NCBI GenBank assembly: GCA_003537495.1
Contig: DPSB01000548.1
Coordinates: 1 to 9,053, forward strand
Direction: 5' to 3'
DNA length: 9,053 nt
Source: Cytophagales bacterium
GTDB lineage: Bacteria; Bacteroidota; Bacteroidia; Cytophagales; Cyclobacteriaceae
Each line of letters starts with the position of its first letter. Within the stretch, counting starts at the first letter, position 1. The position numbers were made by a program, and so were the translations under genes. The notes under the pieces are model-generated. The model saw nothing but the letters and a program-made list of their open reading frames with translations. It had not been told where the DNA came from and did no database searches. Positions 1 through 7,120 of this stretch are shown here, piece after piece.

Positions 1-293
1 GATGTTATTTCCTTACCAATGTGCTGGTCTGGCTTTTCAGTCCGCGCGAAGCGTATCACATCGGAGCCAGCGGCTTAGTGTATGGCCTGGCTGCGTTTCT
101 TATTTTTTATGGATTTATCCGGCAGGAGTTTATGTCCATGCTCATCAGCATTATCATTCTATTAATATATGGTGGTTTGTTTTACGGAATTTTTCCGGGC
201 GATCCATTCATCTCGTGGGAGTCGCACCTGGCCGGAGCGTTGGTAGGTACGTACACAGCATTTAACTTAGCGCAAAAGAGAAAGCATGGATAG
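1..293 (+). CDS. Rhomboid family intramembrane serine protease, C-terminal part (5' end outside window)
   Basis: This is the last 96 or so residues of a rhomboid protease, a polytopic membrane enzyme that cleaves transmembrane helices of its substrates. The frame is open from the window edge; the first complete codon is at position 3, and the GTG at 21 is internal. The catalytic serine lies in the motif HIGASGLVYG (Ser codon 69-71), which matches the rhomboid GxSG motif. The catalytic histidine lies in SHLAGALVG (His codon 225-227), which matches HxxGxxxG. Between them are hydrophobic stretches consistent with transmembrane helices, and the protein ends in a short basic tail (AQKRKHG). Both catalytic residues are present, so the visible part looks functional. 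The stop overlaps the start of the next gene by 8 bases, which suggests a shared transcript. The substrate cannot be inferred. Confidence 0.9.
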   Translation, partial: CYFLTNVLVWLFSPREAYHIGASGLVYGLAAFLIFYGFIRQEFMSMLISIIILLIYGGLFYGIFPGDPFISWESHLAGALVGTYTAFNLAQKRKHG

Positions 294-1308
294 TGGAGCC
301 AAGAAGATTCTGGACAAACTCAAATCACGCAAGTACGATCCGGTATATGTGTTGCAAGGTGAGGAGACTTACTATATTGATTTGATTTCCAATTATATAG
401 AGAGCGGTGTTTTAACCGATGCTGAAAAGAGTTTCAATCAGGTTATTGTGTATGGTAAAGACGTTACGGTTAATGCTATTCTTACCCATGCCAGGCGGTT
501 TCCCATGATGGCCGAGCGGCAGGTAGTAATTGTAAAAGAAGCGCAGGATATTCTGGATTTGCAAAAGGAGGGCGGAGCCAAAATGTTGCTGGATTATCTG
601 CAACGGCCGGTACCATCTACTTTATTGGTTTTGTGCCATAAGCATAAAACCTTTGACAAGCGCAAAGAGCTTGGTAAAAAGATTGAACAACTTACTGAAG
701 CTGCCACCTTTAAGAAACCGAAGGACAATGAGTTAGGTACTTTCATTCAAGAGCATGCTGCCAGTAAGCAATTCAAAATGGATGATCGCGCCATTCAGGT
801 ATTAGCCGAATTTGTGGGCAACGATTTAAACCGACTGGCTAATGAGATTGACAAGGTTTTAATAAACACGCAAGCCGGGCAAACCATTACAGCCGATCTG
901 GTAATGGCGCATGTGGGTATCAGTAAAGAGTATAACATCTTCGAATTGCAGAAGGCATTGATTCGTAAAGACCAACTTCAGGCAAATAAGATTGTAAACT
1001 ACTTCGAGGCGAATACGAAGAAGAATCCGGTTATCCCGATGGTTGCTTTTCTGTATTCGTTTTTCAGCAAGGTTTTGATCGCTTCGTCATCGCCCGACAA
1101 GAGTGATAATGGTATAGCCACGTTTCTAAAGATCAATCGATATTTTGCCGGTGATTACAGTGTTACTTTAAGGAATTATTCAGGCAAACAGATTATGAAC
1201 ACCATTTCGCTGTTAAAGCAAACCGATCTTAAACTAAAAGGTGTTGACTCAGGCGATGCCAGCGAGGGTCAGTTGTTGCGCGAGTTGGTTTTGCGCATGA
1301 TGATGTAG
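286..1308 (+). CDS. holA: DNA polymerase III, delta subunit
   Basis: This 340-residue protein is the delta subunit of the clamp loader, the AAA+-like cytoplasmic subunit that opens the beta sliding clamp during replication. The length is close to that of E. coli HolA (343). Family features visible are the N-terminal segment DPVYVLQGEETYYIDLI (residues 18-34), the RFPMMAERQVVIVKEA segment (71-86), the conserved helix GNDLNRLANEIDKVL (178-192), and a helical C-terminal collar region ending in DLKLKGVDSGDASEGQLLREL (314-334). No Walker A motif is seen, as expected, because delta does not bind ATP. The ATG at 286 lies inside the end of the rhomboid gene, giving an 8-base overlap and probable translational coupling. 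The start is supported because the family's N-terminal beta-strand begins soon after it. No link to the downstream envelope genes is expected. Confidence 0.93.
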   Translation: MDSGAKKILDKLKSRKYDPVYVLQGEETYYIDLISNYIESGVLTDAEKSFNQVIVYGKDVTVNAILTHARRFPMMAERQVVIVKEAQDILDLQKEGGAKMLLDYLQRPVPSTLLVLCHKHKTFDKRKELGKKIEQLTEAATFKKPKDNELGTFIQEHAASKQFKMDDRAIQVLAEFVGNDLNRLANEIDKVLINTQAGQTITADLVMAHVGISKEYNIFELQKALIRKDQLQANKIVNYFEANTKKNPVIPMVAFLYSFFSKVLIASSSPDKSDNGIATFLKINRYFAGDYSVTLRNYSGKQIMNTISLLKQTDLKLKGVDSGDASEGQLLRELVLRMMM

Positions 1309-1364
1309 ACGTATTGGTTAGAAACTTCTTAGAGATTTCACCGTTTATATTACTGGAATAATTC

Positions 1365-1407
1365 TTGATGCATCCATCATTTCAAAATCGAATGATGCAT
1401 GTTTCAA
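1365..1407. repeat. Imperfect inverted repeat downstream of holA
   Basis: Positions 1365-1381 pair with 1391-1407 around a 9-base loop. Fourteen Watson-Crick pairs and one G-T wobble are interrupted by two mismatches (1369/1403 and 1374/1398). The innermost seven pairs (CATCATT with AATGATG) are perfect. Each arm carries the hexamer ATGCAT (1368-1373 and 1395-1400), and a third ATGCAT lies at 1431-1436. No T-run follows on either strand, so it is a poor intrinsic terminator. It ends 10 bases before a TAnnTTTG element, so a protein-binding operator is an alternative. Confidence 0.5.
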
Positions 1408-1417
1408 TTAGAATTAG

Positions 1418-1425
1418 TAGTTTTG
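1418..1425 (+). promoter_or_regulatory. Bacteroidota-type -7 element (TAGTTTTG) upstream of the TPR gene
   Basis: The octamer TAGTTTTG matches the Bacteroidota sigma-factor -7 consensus TAnnTTTG exactly. Transcription starting a few bases downstream would give a leader of roughly 90 bases before the ATG at 1525. No TTG is seen at the usual -33 spacing, so the match is only partial. It is a candidate promoter for the TPR and barrel genes, located in the only sizeable gap upstream of them. Confidence 0.4.
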
Positions 1426-1477
1426 AGTCCATGCATTCATGTCTTAATTTTTTGCATGAACTTATTTTTTAAACTGA

Positions 1478-1504
1478 AGTCTGCAATATTTTTAGCTGCA
1501 GACT
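1478..1504 (+). promoter_or_regulatory. Perfect 8-bp hairpin in the predicted leader of the TPR gene
   Basis: AGTCTGCA (1478-1485) and TGCAGACT (1497-1504) form a perfect 8-bp stem with an 11-base AT-rich loop. AAAC (1471-1474) and GTTT (1505-1508) can add four pairs across a 3-base bulge. A short GTTTTA follows the stem, then an A-rich run leads to the ATG at 1525, 20 bases after the stem. It could act as a leader structure controlling translation or RNA stability, or as a weak terminator with a very short T-tract. No known riboswitch class was recognised. Confidence 0.4.
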
Positions 1505-1524
1505 GTTTTACGAAAAAATCTTCC

Positions 1525-4500
1525 ATGAGGAAACTCCTGATATTTACCGGAGCCTGGTTTCTTGCATCGTTCGTTTTCGCTCAAAATAATTTATCGCAGC
1601 AGCAAGCCGAACGACTTTTTAACTCAGGTGTTGATTTGGTTAACCACAACCAATATGGTGCTGCGCGCGAAGTGTTTGGCGAATACCTTACCGTGGCCGC
1701 TACTACCGATGCCAGGCGAGCCGATGCTGAATATTACAAAGCATTCTGTTCGCTCAATCTGTATCACTCCGATGCCGAGAAGCAGATTGAAAGCTTTATC
1801 CTAAAAAATCCTACGCATCCGCGTGCAGGTACGGCCAATTACGATCTGGCCAACTTTTATTATACCGAAAAGAATTACAAGAAGGCAGCATCATACTATA
1901 CTAAAATTGAATTTGGAGCTTTGGCTCAAGATCAGCAACGCACTGCTCATTTCCGGTGGGGGTATAGTCATTTCAATCAGCGTTCACTTAAAGAAGCATT
2001 AGATCAATTTAATTATAACAAAGCACTGGGTGGGGAGTATGGTCCGGCTTCAAGTTATTATGCCGGATTTATTGAATACAGTCAAGGTGATTATACTAAT
2101 GCCTTGATTGATTTAAAAAGAGCCGGACAAAACGAGGCTTACAGTAAAGTAGTGCCTTACCTGATTGCCAATGTGTATTACCGCCAAAAGAATTACGATG
2201 AGTTAATCACTTACGCAAAAGAAGTTTCAGCGCGCGAAGGCCTGAGCAACAAAGAAGAGATAGCGTTGCTTTCTGCGGAAGCCTATTTTAAAAAGACAGA
2301 CTATAAGAATGCGTATGCCGGCTATCAGCAATACCTGCAAGGGCGCGAAGCAAAGGCTGACAAAGGAGTTTTGTTAAGGGCAGGTTTCTCGGCTTACTCG
2401 TTAGGCGAAAATGAAACAGCTATAAAATATTTAAAAACTTCGTTTGCTGATTCTGATTCAATTGGATTTTATTCGGCTTACTACCTTGGCTCGCTTTACC
2501 TGAAGCAGAACCAGAAACCCATGGCGCAAACTGCATTTGATATTGCGCGCAAATTCAAATCCGATCCGCGCCTGGTAGAAGAAAGTACCTATCAGTTTGC
2601 CAAGGTATCGTACGATATGGGGCAACCCGATAAAGCAATTGCCGAGTTCGAAAAGATGCTGAAAACCTATCCGAACAGTGCGCATGCCGAAGAGATTAAA
2701 GAGTTGTTAGGCCAGGCTTATGTAAACGCTTCTAACTACAACAAGGCTATCGAGTACATCGAAGCTATGAAAACCCGAAGCCCGGCAGTTGATCGTGCGT
2801 TTCAGAAAGCTACTTTGCTAAAAGGCATGGAGTATTTTAACAAAGAAGATTACTTAAATGCTGTTCAGACTTTTGAGAAGTCATTACGTTTTCCGGTTGA
2901 GCCCGACTATGTTGCCGAAGCAAGTTTCTGGAGTGGCGAAGCCTATTCCATTGGTAAACGGTATGAGCAAGCTGCTGAGCAATATCAGCGTATTGTGGCA
3001 TTGCCGGGTTACAGCAACAACGAGTTATTGGTGAAGACCCGCTATGGTTTGGGTTATACCTATTTCAATTTGAAACAATACGATCGGGCACTATTCAACT
3101 TTAAAGAGTTTGTAAACAAAGCACCGCGCAACCAACCTAACCTGGCCGATGGTACGCTTCGGTTGGCCGATTGTTATTATGTATCCAAAGCTTACGCTGA
3201 CGCGTTGGTGAATTATCGCAAAGCGGCACAACTACGCTCTGCCGATGAAGACTACGCACATTTGCAGGCTGGTGTGGTGTTGGCCACCATGAGTAAATAT
3301 GATGAGGCTGCTACTGAGCTTGATCTGGTAATCCGAAACTTCGGTCAATCCAGTTTTCTGGATGAAGCCATGTATGAACGCGCCCAGATTGAATTTGAGC
3401 AAGGCAATTACGCTAATGCGGTAGCAGGTTACACTTCCTTAATTCAAACCAAACCAACTTCGCAGTATGTACCTTATGCATACACCCGCAGGGCAGCATC
3501 AAACTTTAATCTTAAAGAATACAGCAAAACCGCTAACGACTACATAGCCGTGCTGGAAAACTTTCCAAGCCACCCGGCCAGCAAAGATGTATTGATCCCT
3601 TTGCAGGAGGCATTGAATCTCAGCAGCAGATCGGGTGAATTTGATAAGTATCTGGCAGGTTATAAAACCGCACACCCGGATGCAAAAGGTATTGAGTCGG
3701 TGGAGTATGAAGCGGCCAAAAATTTTTACTTCAATCAGAATTACCAAAAGGCAATTACTTCATTGGGTAACTACTTGATTTCGTATCCGCAAAGCGCCAA
3801 TGCTTCTGAAGCCAAATATTACCAGGCCGAATCGCACTATCGACTTAAAGAGTGGAGCAAAGCGTTGGCTATTTATCAGGATGTGGCACAGGATAAAAAT
3901 TTCCTCTTCGCAGGTAAAGTAGTAGGTCGTTTGGCGGAATTAGAGTTTAAGCAAGCCAACTACACCAAAGCAGTTGTAAACTTTCAGCAATTGGTAAAAG
4001 TTGCTGCCAATAAAAAAGAACAATACACAGCATGGTCAGGTTTAATGGAATCGCATTACCTGCTGGCACAGTACGATTCCGCAGAGAAATATGCCCGCAT
4101 TATTTTAGAGAAAGGAAACATTAATGCCGGTGCGCAAAACAAAGCGTCACTCTTTCTGGGTAAAGCCGCTATGGCGCGTGGCGATTATGAATTGGCACAA
4201 GATGAATTTCTAAGTACACTGAACTCGGCACAAGATGAATATGGTGCTGAGGCAAAATACTTGATAGGTGAAATTCAATACCTAACCAAACAGCACAAAC
4301 AATGTTATGAAACGCTGGTAAGTCTTAATTCAGATTTTGCGGCATACCCGGAGTGGGTGGGAAGATCTTTCTTGTTACTGGCCGATAACTACCTCGCTAT
4401 GGGCGATGCGTTTCAAGCGAAGGGTACGTTACGATCGTTGGAAGCATTTCCATTGGATAACATTAAAGGAATGGCCCGCGAGAAGTTGAAGAAGATTGAA

Positions 4501-4554
4501 GCAGACGAGTTGAAAAAGAAAGCGGAAGTAAAACCAGATTCATTAGACAATTGA
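1525..4554 (+). CDS. Large secreted tetratricopeptide-repeat (TPR) protein
   Basis: This 1009-residue protein begins with a clear signal peptide (residues 1-19, hydrophobic core LLIFTGAWFLASFVFA, likely cleavage after Ala19 before Gln). The rest is almost entirely TPR-like helical pairs. Clear examples start near residue 95 (ANFYYTEKNYKKAASYY), near 430 (GMEYFNKEDYLNAVQTFEKS), near 760 (ESHYRLKEWSKALAIYQD) and near 875 (GKAAMARGDYELAQDEF). The C-terminus is a short charged tail. No catalytic domain or lipobox is seen, so a soluble periplasmic protein-binding scaffold is the best reading. The start at 1525 is chosen because it places the signal peptide at the N-terminus; an in-frame ATG at 1399 would add 42 unlikely residues and translate the leader hairpin. 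The gene ends 4 bases before the barrel gene, which implies co-transcription. Its place beside Ton-motor genes recalls CpoB (YbgF), the TPR protein of the tol-pal operon, but it is far longer and this parallel is inference. Confidence 0.85.
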   Translation: MRKLLIFTGAWFLASFVFAQNNLSQQQAERLFNSGVDLVNHNQYGAAREVFGEYLTVAATTDARRADAEYYKAFCSLNLYHSDAEKQIESFILKNPTHPRAGTANYDLANFYYTEKNYKKAASYYTKIEFGALAQDQQRTAHFRWGYSHFNQRSLKEALDQFNYNKALGGEYGPASSYYAGFIEYSQGDYTNALIDLKRAGQNEAYSKVVPYLIANVYYRQKNYDELITYAKEVSAREGLSNKEEIALLSAEAYFKKTDYKNAYAGYQQYLQGREAKADKGVLLRAGFSAYSLGENETAIKYLKTSFADSDSIGFYSAYYLGSLYLKQNQKPMAQTAFDIARKFKSDPRLVEESTYQFAKVSYDMGQPDKAIAEFEKMLKTYPNSAHAEEIKELLGQAYVNASNYNKAIEYIEAMKTRSPAVDRAFQKATLLKGMEYFNKEDYLNAVQTFEKSLRFPVEPDYVAEASFWSGEAYSIGKRYEQAAEQYQRIVALPGYSNNELLVKTRYGLGYTYFNLKQYDRALFNFKEFVNKAPRNQPNLADGTLRLADCYYVSKAYADALVNYRKAAQLRSADEDYAHLQAGVVLATMSKYDEAATELDLVIRNFGQSSFLDEAMYERAQIEFEQGNYANAVAGYTSLIQTKPTSQYVPYAYTRRAASNFNLKEYSKTANDYIAVLENFPSHPASKDVLIPLQEALNLSSRSGEFDKYLAGYKTAHPDAKGIESVEYEAAKNFYFNQNYQKAITSLGNYLISYPQSANASEAKYYQAESHYRLKEWSKALAIYQDVAQDKNFLFAGKVVGRLAELEFKQANYTKAVVNFQQLVKVAANKKEQYTAWSGLMESHYLLAQYDSAEKYARIILEKGNINAGAQNKASLFLGKAAMARGDYELAQDEFLSTLNSAQDEYGAEAKYLIGEIQYLTKQHKQCYETLVSLNSDFAAYPEWVGRSFLLLADNYLAMGDAFQAKGTLRSLEAFPLDNIKGMAREKLKKIEADELKKKAEVKPDSLDN

Positions 4555-4558
4555 TTTT

Positions 4559-6229
4559 ATGCGCAACGTACGTAGCATACAACTAATATTATTTTGTTTA
4601 GGTCTCGTAATAACGATTCCTGTAATGGCACAACCTCCAGAAAAGTGGGGTGAAGGTGAAATTGAAAAAGTAGAGATTCAAATCACCAAAGAGAAGCAGA
4701 TTACGTTGCCACAGGCCAATCGCAACTTTGAAAAAATTCCGCCTCGCGCAGCTGAGCCAATCAAACCTGAGATTAAGTACGATTTCAAAAACTTGAGTTT
4801 TACAACTCCGGATTATAATCCTGCACTGCGACCACTGCGTTTGCAGAACGAGCCCATTTCAAAAATCTATGGCAACTATGTAAGTGCAGCGTTGGGTAAC
4901 TATGCTTCAGCTTTTGTGGATGCATACGCCACCACCAAGCGCGATAAGGATAAATTTTATGGCGTTAAACTTTCGCATCTGGGTTTTGGTCGTGGGCCAG
5001 TGGATGAAAACAATTCCGCTGGTTCTAATTCTCAATTAAGAATCTTTGGAAAAGCCTTCGGTCGCCAGGCAACTTCAGGTGGGTATTTAGATTACGAACG
5101 CATAGGCACTTACTTTTATGGATATACACCAGGCACTGATATCAATCGGGCACTGATCAGGCAAACCTATAACATAATTGGGTTAGGAGCTGAAGTTGAA
5201 AATACGACTACCAGTAAATTCAATTACAAACTGAAAGGTGCTTTCAGTTACCTGGATGATCATTATCAGGCCAAAGAAAGTGAAGTAAATCTTGGGTTCT
5301 CCGGTGATTATGAAGTCTCTAAAGAAAGTAAGATAGTATTTGGTACCGAGTACTATTTAATCACACGCAAAGATGCAGCCATTGAAGCTAAACCCCGGCA
5401 TTTGTTTAAAGTAAAAGGCGCGTACCAGTTTTACCTGATGGATGACCTTTTGTTTAGTGCCGGTGCAACAGTAGCGTATGAAAACGATACGCTTGGTAAC
5501 GCTAAAGATGTCCACTTGTATCCCGACTTCCGCGCAAGCTATCCAATCAGTCCGTCCATTGAATTATACGCAGCCTTTACAGGCGATATGGATAAAGTTT
5601 CGTTACACAATCTGGCCCGCGAAAATGCATGGATCAACGCCAACGTGGGCACCTATCACACCAATCGCACGGCCGAGTTTACGGGCGGTGTAAGAGGTAA
5701 GTTGGGAAGCAAGATTTCGTATGGGGGTGGGTTATCAATTGCCAATCTGAAAAACTGGTATTTCTATCGCAACGATGAGACAGACCAGTCTAAGTTTATT
5801 GTAGAATACGATGAAGGCAACACGAAGCGCACCAACTTTTTTGGTGAGTTGAGTTTTGCACATGCCGAGAAAGCCCGGGTTTCGCTCAGAGGCGATTACT
5901 TCGGCTATAGTACAGGCGATGTTGCAGAAGCCTGGCACCGACCCAAATACAGATTGGGAGTAAACACGGCCTTTAATATTTATTCCAAGTTGTTATTTAA
6001 TGTAGATGCATTGGCGCAGGGTGGAGCAAAGGCATTTGATGTAGACACCGATGTAACCACTACATTACCGGCTGCTTTCGATCTGAATGCTAAGTTAAGT
6101 TACTTGTTTTCGAAGCAGTTCTCCGTGTTTGTAAAAGGCAATAACCTGCTTTCAAACGAGTATCCGATCTACCTGAATTATCCGGTGCGGGGGTTGAACG
6201 TAATGGGCGGGCTTACCTGGGTATTTTGA
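4559..6229 (+). CDS. Outer-membrane beta-barrel resembling a plugless TonB-dependent receptor
   Basis: This 556-residue protein has a signal peptide (residues 1-24, cleavage likely after VMA before Gln). A proline- and charge-rich periplasmic segment follows (about 25-95), then alternating polar/aromatic strands typical of an outer-membrane barrel. It ends in GGLTWVF, with the terminal phenylalanine expected for barrel assembly by the BAM complex. The last 55 residues (from LPAAFDLNAKLSYLF through FVKGNNLLSNEYPIY) resemble the final strands of TonB-dependent receptors. Neither a plug domain nor a carboxypeptidase-like N-terminal domain is present, and 556 residues is short for a complete receptor. 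Residues 34-45 (EIEKVEIQITKE) could serve as a TonB-contact segment, which is speculative. The gene follows the TPR gene by 4 bases and ends with TGA directly followed by in-frame TAA and TAG. Its ligand is unknown, and a structural or mechanical role is as likely as uptake. Confidence 0.75.
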   Translation: MRNVRSIQLILFCLGLVITIPVMAQPPEKWGEGEIEKVEIQITKEKQITLPQANRNFEKIPPRAAEPIKPEIKYDFKNLSFTTPDYNPALRPLRLQNEPISKIYGNYVSAALGNYASAFVDAYATTKRDKDKFYGVKLSHLGFGRGPVDENNSAGSNSQLRIFGKAFGRQATSGGYLDYERIGTYFYGYTPGTDINRALIRQTYNIIGLGAEVENTTTSKFNYKLKGAFSYLDDHYQAKESEVNLGFSGDYEVSKESKIVFGTEYYLITRKDAAIEAKPRHLFKVKGAYQFYLMDDLLFSAGATVAYENDTLGNAKDVHLYPDFRASYPISPSIELYAAFTGDMDKVSLHNLARENAWINANVGTYHTNRTAEFTGGVRGKLGSKISYGGGLSIANLKNWYFYRNDETDQSKFIVEYDEGNTKRTNFFGELSFAHAEKARVSLRGDYFGYSTGDVAEAWHRPKYRLGVNTAFNIYSKLLFNVDALAQGGAKAFDVDTDVTTTLPAAFDLNAKLSYLFSKQFSVFVKGNNLLSNEYPIYLNYPVRGLNVMGGLTWVF

Positions 6230-6256
6230 TAATAGCTTATTTTAATGAAATTGCGT

Positions 6257-6264
6257 TAATTTTG
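6257..6264 (+). promoter_or_regulatory. Bacteroidota-type -7 element (TAATTTTG) upstream of the SPOR gene
   Basis: TAATTTTG matches TAnnTTTG exactly and lies in the 65-base gap between the barrel and SPOR genes. A start site a few bases downstream would give a leader of about 24 bases before the ATG at 6295. No TTG is visible at the usual -33 distance. If active, it would let the SPOR gene be expressed separately from the TPR-barrel pair. Confidence 0.4.
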
Positions 6265-6294
6265 TGATAACACCCAGTCAAAAACCAAAACCAA

Positions 6295-6987
6295 ATGGCA
6301 AAGCGTAAAGACAAAAACGAATCGGCTAACGATCAGAATAACGAGAACAACTCCGAAGATAACTTTGGCTTACCCGATATCGAGTATAAACCCTTGGAAA
6401 CCGAAACTACAGGCGAGCCTGAATCCGAATCCGTTACGGAAGCTAAAGAAGAAACGGTTCGCGAAGCCTATACTTATAAACCACAGGAAGAATCTAAATC
6501 AAACGCCCCCATAATTATCGCGGTGGTAATTGGTTTGGTTTTGATTGTGGGTGCTTTCCTTATTTATCAATACGTGTACAAACCAAAGGCCGATAAAGAG
6601 AAACGTGAATTGGCTGAAAAGAAACGGCTTGATGAACAGAAGCGTAAAGATGAAGAGGCTGCCCGTATTGCGCGCGAAAATGAAGAAGCAGAACGTAAAA
6701 GATTAGAAGCAGAAGCCGCAGCAAACGCCAAACCTGCTGTAGGCACATTCGAGACTTTAACCAGCCGCACCGGTCGTTATTATGTAGTAATTGCCAGTGC
6801 GGTAGATGGCGATCTGGTAACAGACCATGCAAAAAAACTAAGTGCTAAAGGCACGAGTTCTAAAATCATTCCGCCATTTGGTAAATGGAAGTTTTATAGA
6901 CTTACTGTGGGTGGCGATTTTGATTCGTATGCCGCGGCACAAGCCAGCGCAGATTCTTCCAAACCTGAGTTTGGTGAAGGTGCGTGA
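6295..6987 (+). CDS. Single-pass membrane protein with coiled coil and SPOR domain, probably missing its last residues
   Basis: The 230-residue product has an acidic, hydrophilic N-terminal region (1-70) with a basic start (MAKRKDK), presumably cytoplasmic. One transmembrane helix follows (about 71-93, APIIIAVVIGLVLIVGAFLI), then a Lys/Glu-rich coiled coil (about 97-145, for example KRKDEEAARIARENEEAER). The C-terminal SPOR domain (about 155-230) includes GRYYVVIASAVDGDLVTDHAK and KWKFYRLTVGGDFDSYAAA. SPOR domains bind denuded glycan strands of septal peptidoglycan, so the protein should link the inner membrane to the wall; the layout recalls FtsN and the helical middle domain of TolA. The frame stops at TGA (6985-6987) just after EFGEGA, but four sense codons (Val-Ile-Lys-Tyr) and TAA follow in frame. 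A TGG in place of the TGA would complete the expected last strand, so the stop is suspect. No Shine-Dalgarno sequence is seen; the start follows an A-rich stretch, as is common in Bacteroidota. Confidence 0.82.
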   Translation: MAKRKDKNESANDQNNENNSEDNFGLPDIEYKPLETETTGEPESESVTEAKEETVREAYTYKPQEESKSNAPIIIAVVIGLVLIVGAFLIYQYVYKPKADKEKRELAEKKRLDEQKRKDEEAARIARENEEAERKRLEAEAAANAKPAVGTFETLTSRTGRYYVVIASAVDGDLVTDHAKKLSAKGTSSKIIPPFGKWKFYRLTVGGDFDSYAAAQASADSSKPEFGEGA

Positions 6988-7002
6988 GTTATAAAGTATT
7001 AA
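6985..7002 (+). other. Probable lost C-terminus of the SPOR gene (TGA, four codons, TAA)
   Basis: In the SPOR gene frame these bases read stop-Val-Ile-Lys-Tyr-stop. Changing only the third base of the TGA to G would give a protein ending GAWVIKY, a plausible final beta-strand for a SPOR domain. The same gene uses TGG for Trp (in GKWKF), and two other genes here end in TGA, so TGA is a true stop in this genome. The cause may be a nonsense mutation, a one-base sequencing error, or readthrough; the sequence cannot tell these apart. Confidence 0.6.
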
Positions 7003-7015
7003 TCGGGGTAACCGG

Positions 7016-7071
7016 GTTCAGGCGTCAGACGGGCTTTAATGATTTTTCGAAAAGCCGTCAGACGCCTGAAC
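7016..7071. repeat. Long hairpin between the SPOR gene and exbB; possible terminator or REP-like element
   Basis: GTTCAGGCGTCAGACGG (7016-7032) pairs with CCGTCAGACGCCTGAAC (7055-7071), with a single A/A mismatch (7027/7060). After one bulged G (7033), CTTT (7034-7037) also pairs with AAAG (7051-7054), giving about 20 pairs and a 13-base loop. The 9-mer CGTCAGACG occurs in direct orientation in both arms (7023-7031 and 7056-7064). A run of six T lies at 7084-7089, 12 bases after the stem, too far for a textbook intrinsic terminator. It may still reduce transcription into exbB, protect the upstream mRNA, or be one copy of a dispersed repeat. Confidence 0.65.
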
Positions 7072-7120
7072 ACAGTAAGACAATTTTTTAATCGTAAAGG
7101 AGTTAATATTTTTTAAACTT

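Noticed and set aside
21..293. A 90-residue stand-alone small membrane protein starting at GTG 21
   Set aside because: The frame is open to the window edge and holds both rhomboid catalytic motifs, so it is the end of a longer gene.
1399..1524. A 42-residue N-terminal extension of the TPR protein from the ATG at 1399
   Set aside because: It would bury a clear signal peptide inside the protein, and it overlaps a promoter-like element and a leader hairpin; the ATG at 1525 fits much better.
6248..6262. AAATT/AATTT inverted repeat as a terminator after the barrel gene
   Set aside because: The stem is five A-T pairs only and overlaps the promoter-like TAATTTTG; too weak to support.
6560..6832. 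Minus-strand open frames opposite the SPOR gene coiled coil
   Set aside because: They arise from the repetitive Lys/Glu codons of the coiled coil; no recognisable domain or start context.
6985..6987. TGA recoded as tryptophan in this organism
   Set aside because: TGG encodes Trp in the same gene, and TGA ends the TPR gene and the barrel gene at sensible C-termini, the latter backed by TAA and TAG directly after.
7098..7102. AGGAG as the ribosome binding site of exbB
   Set aside because: It lies 18 bases before the ATG, beyond workable spacing, and no alternative start codon in frame lies closer to it.
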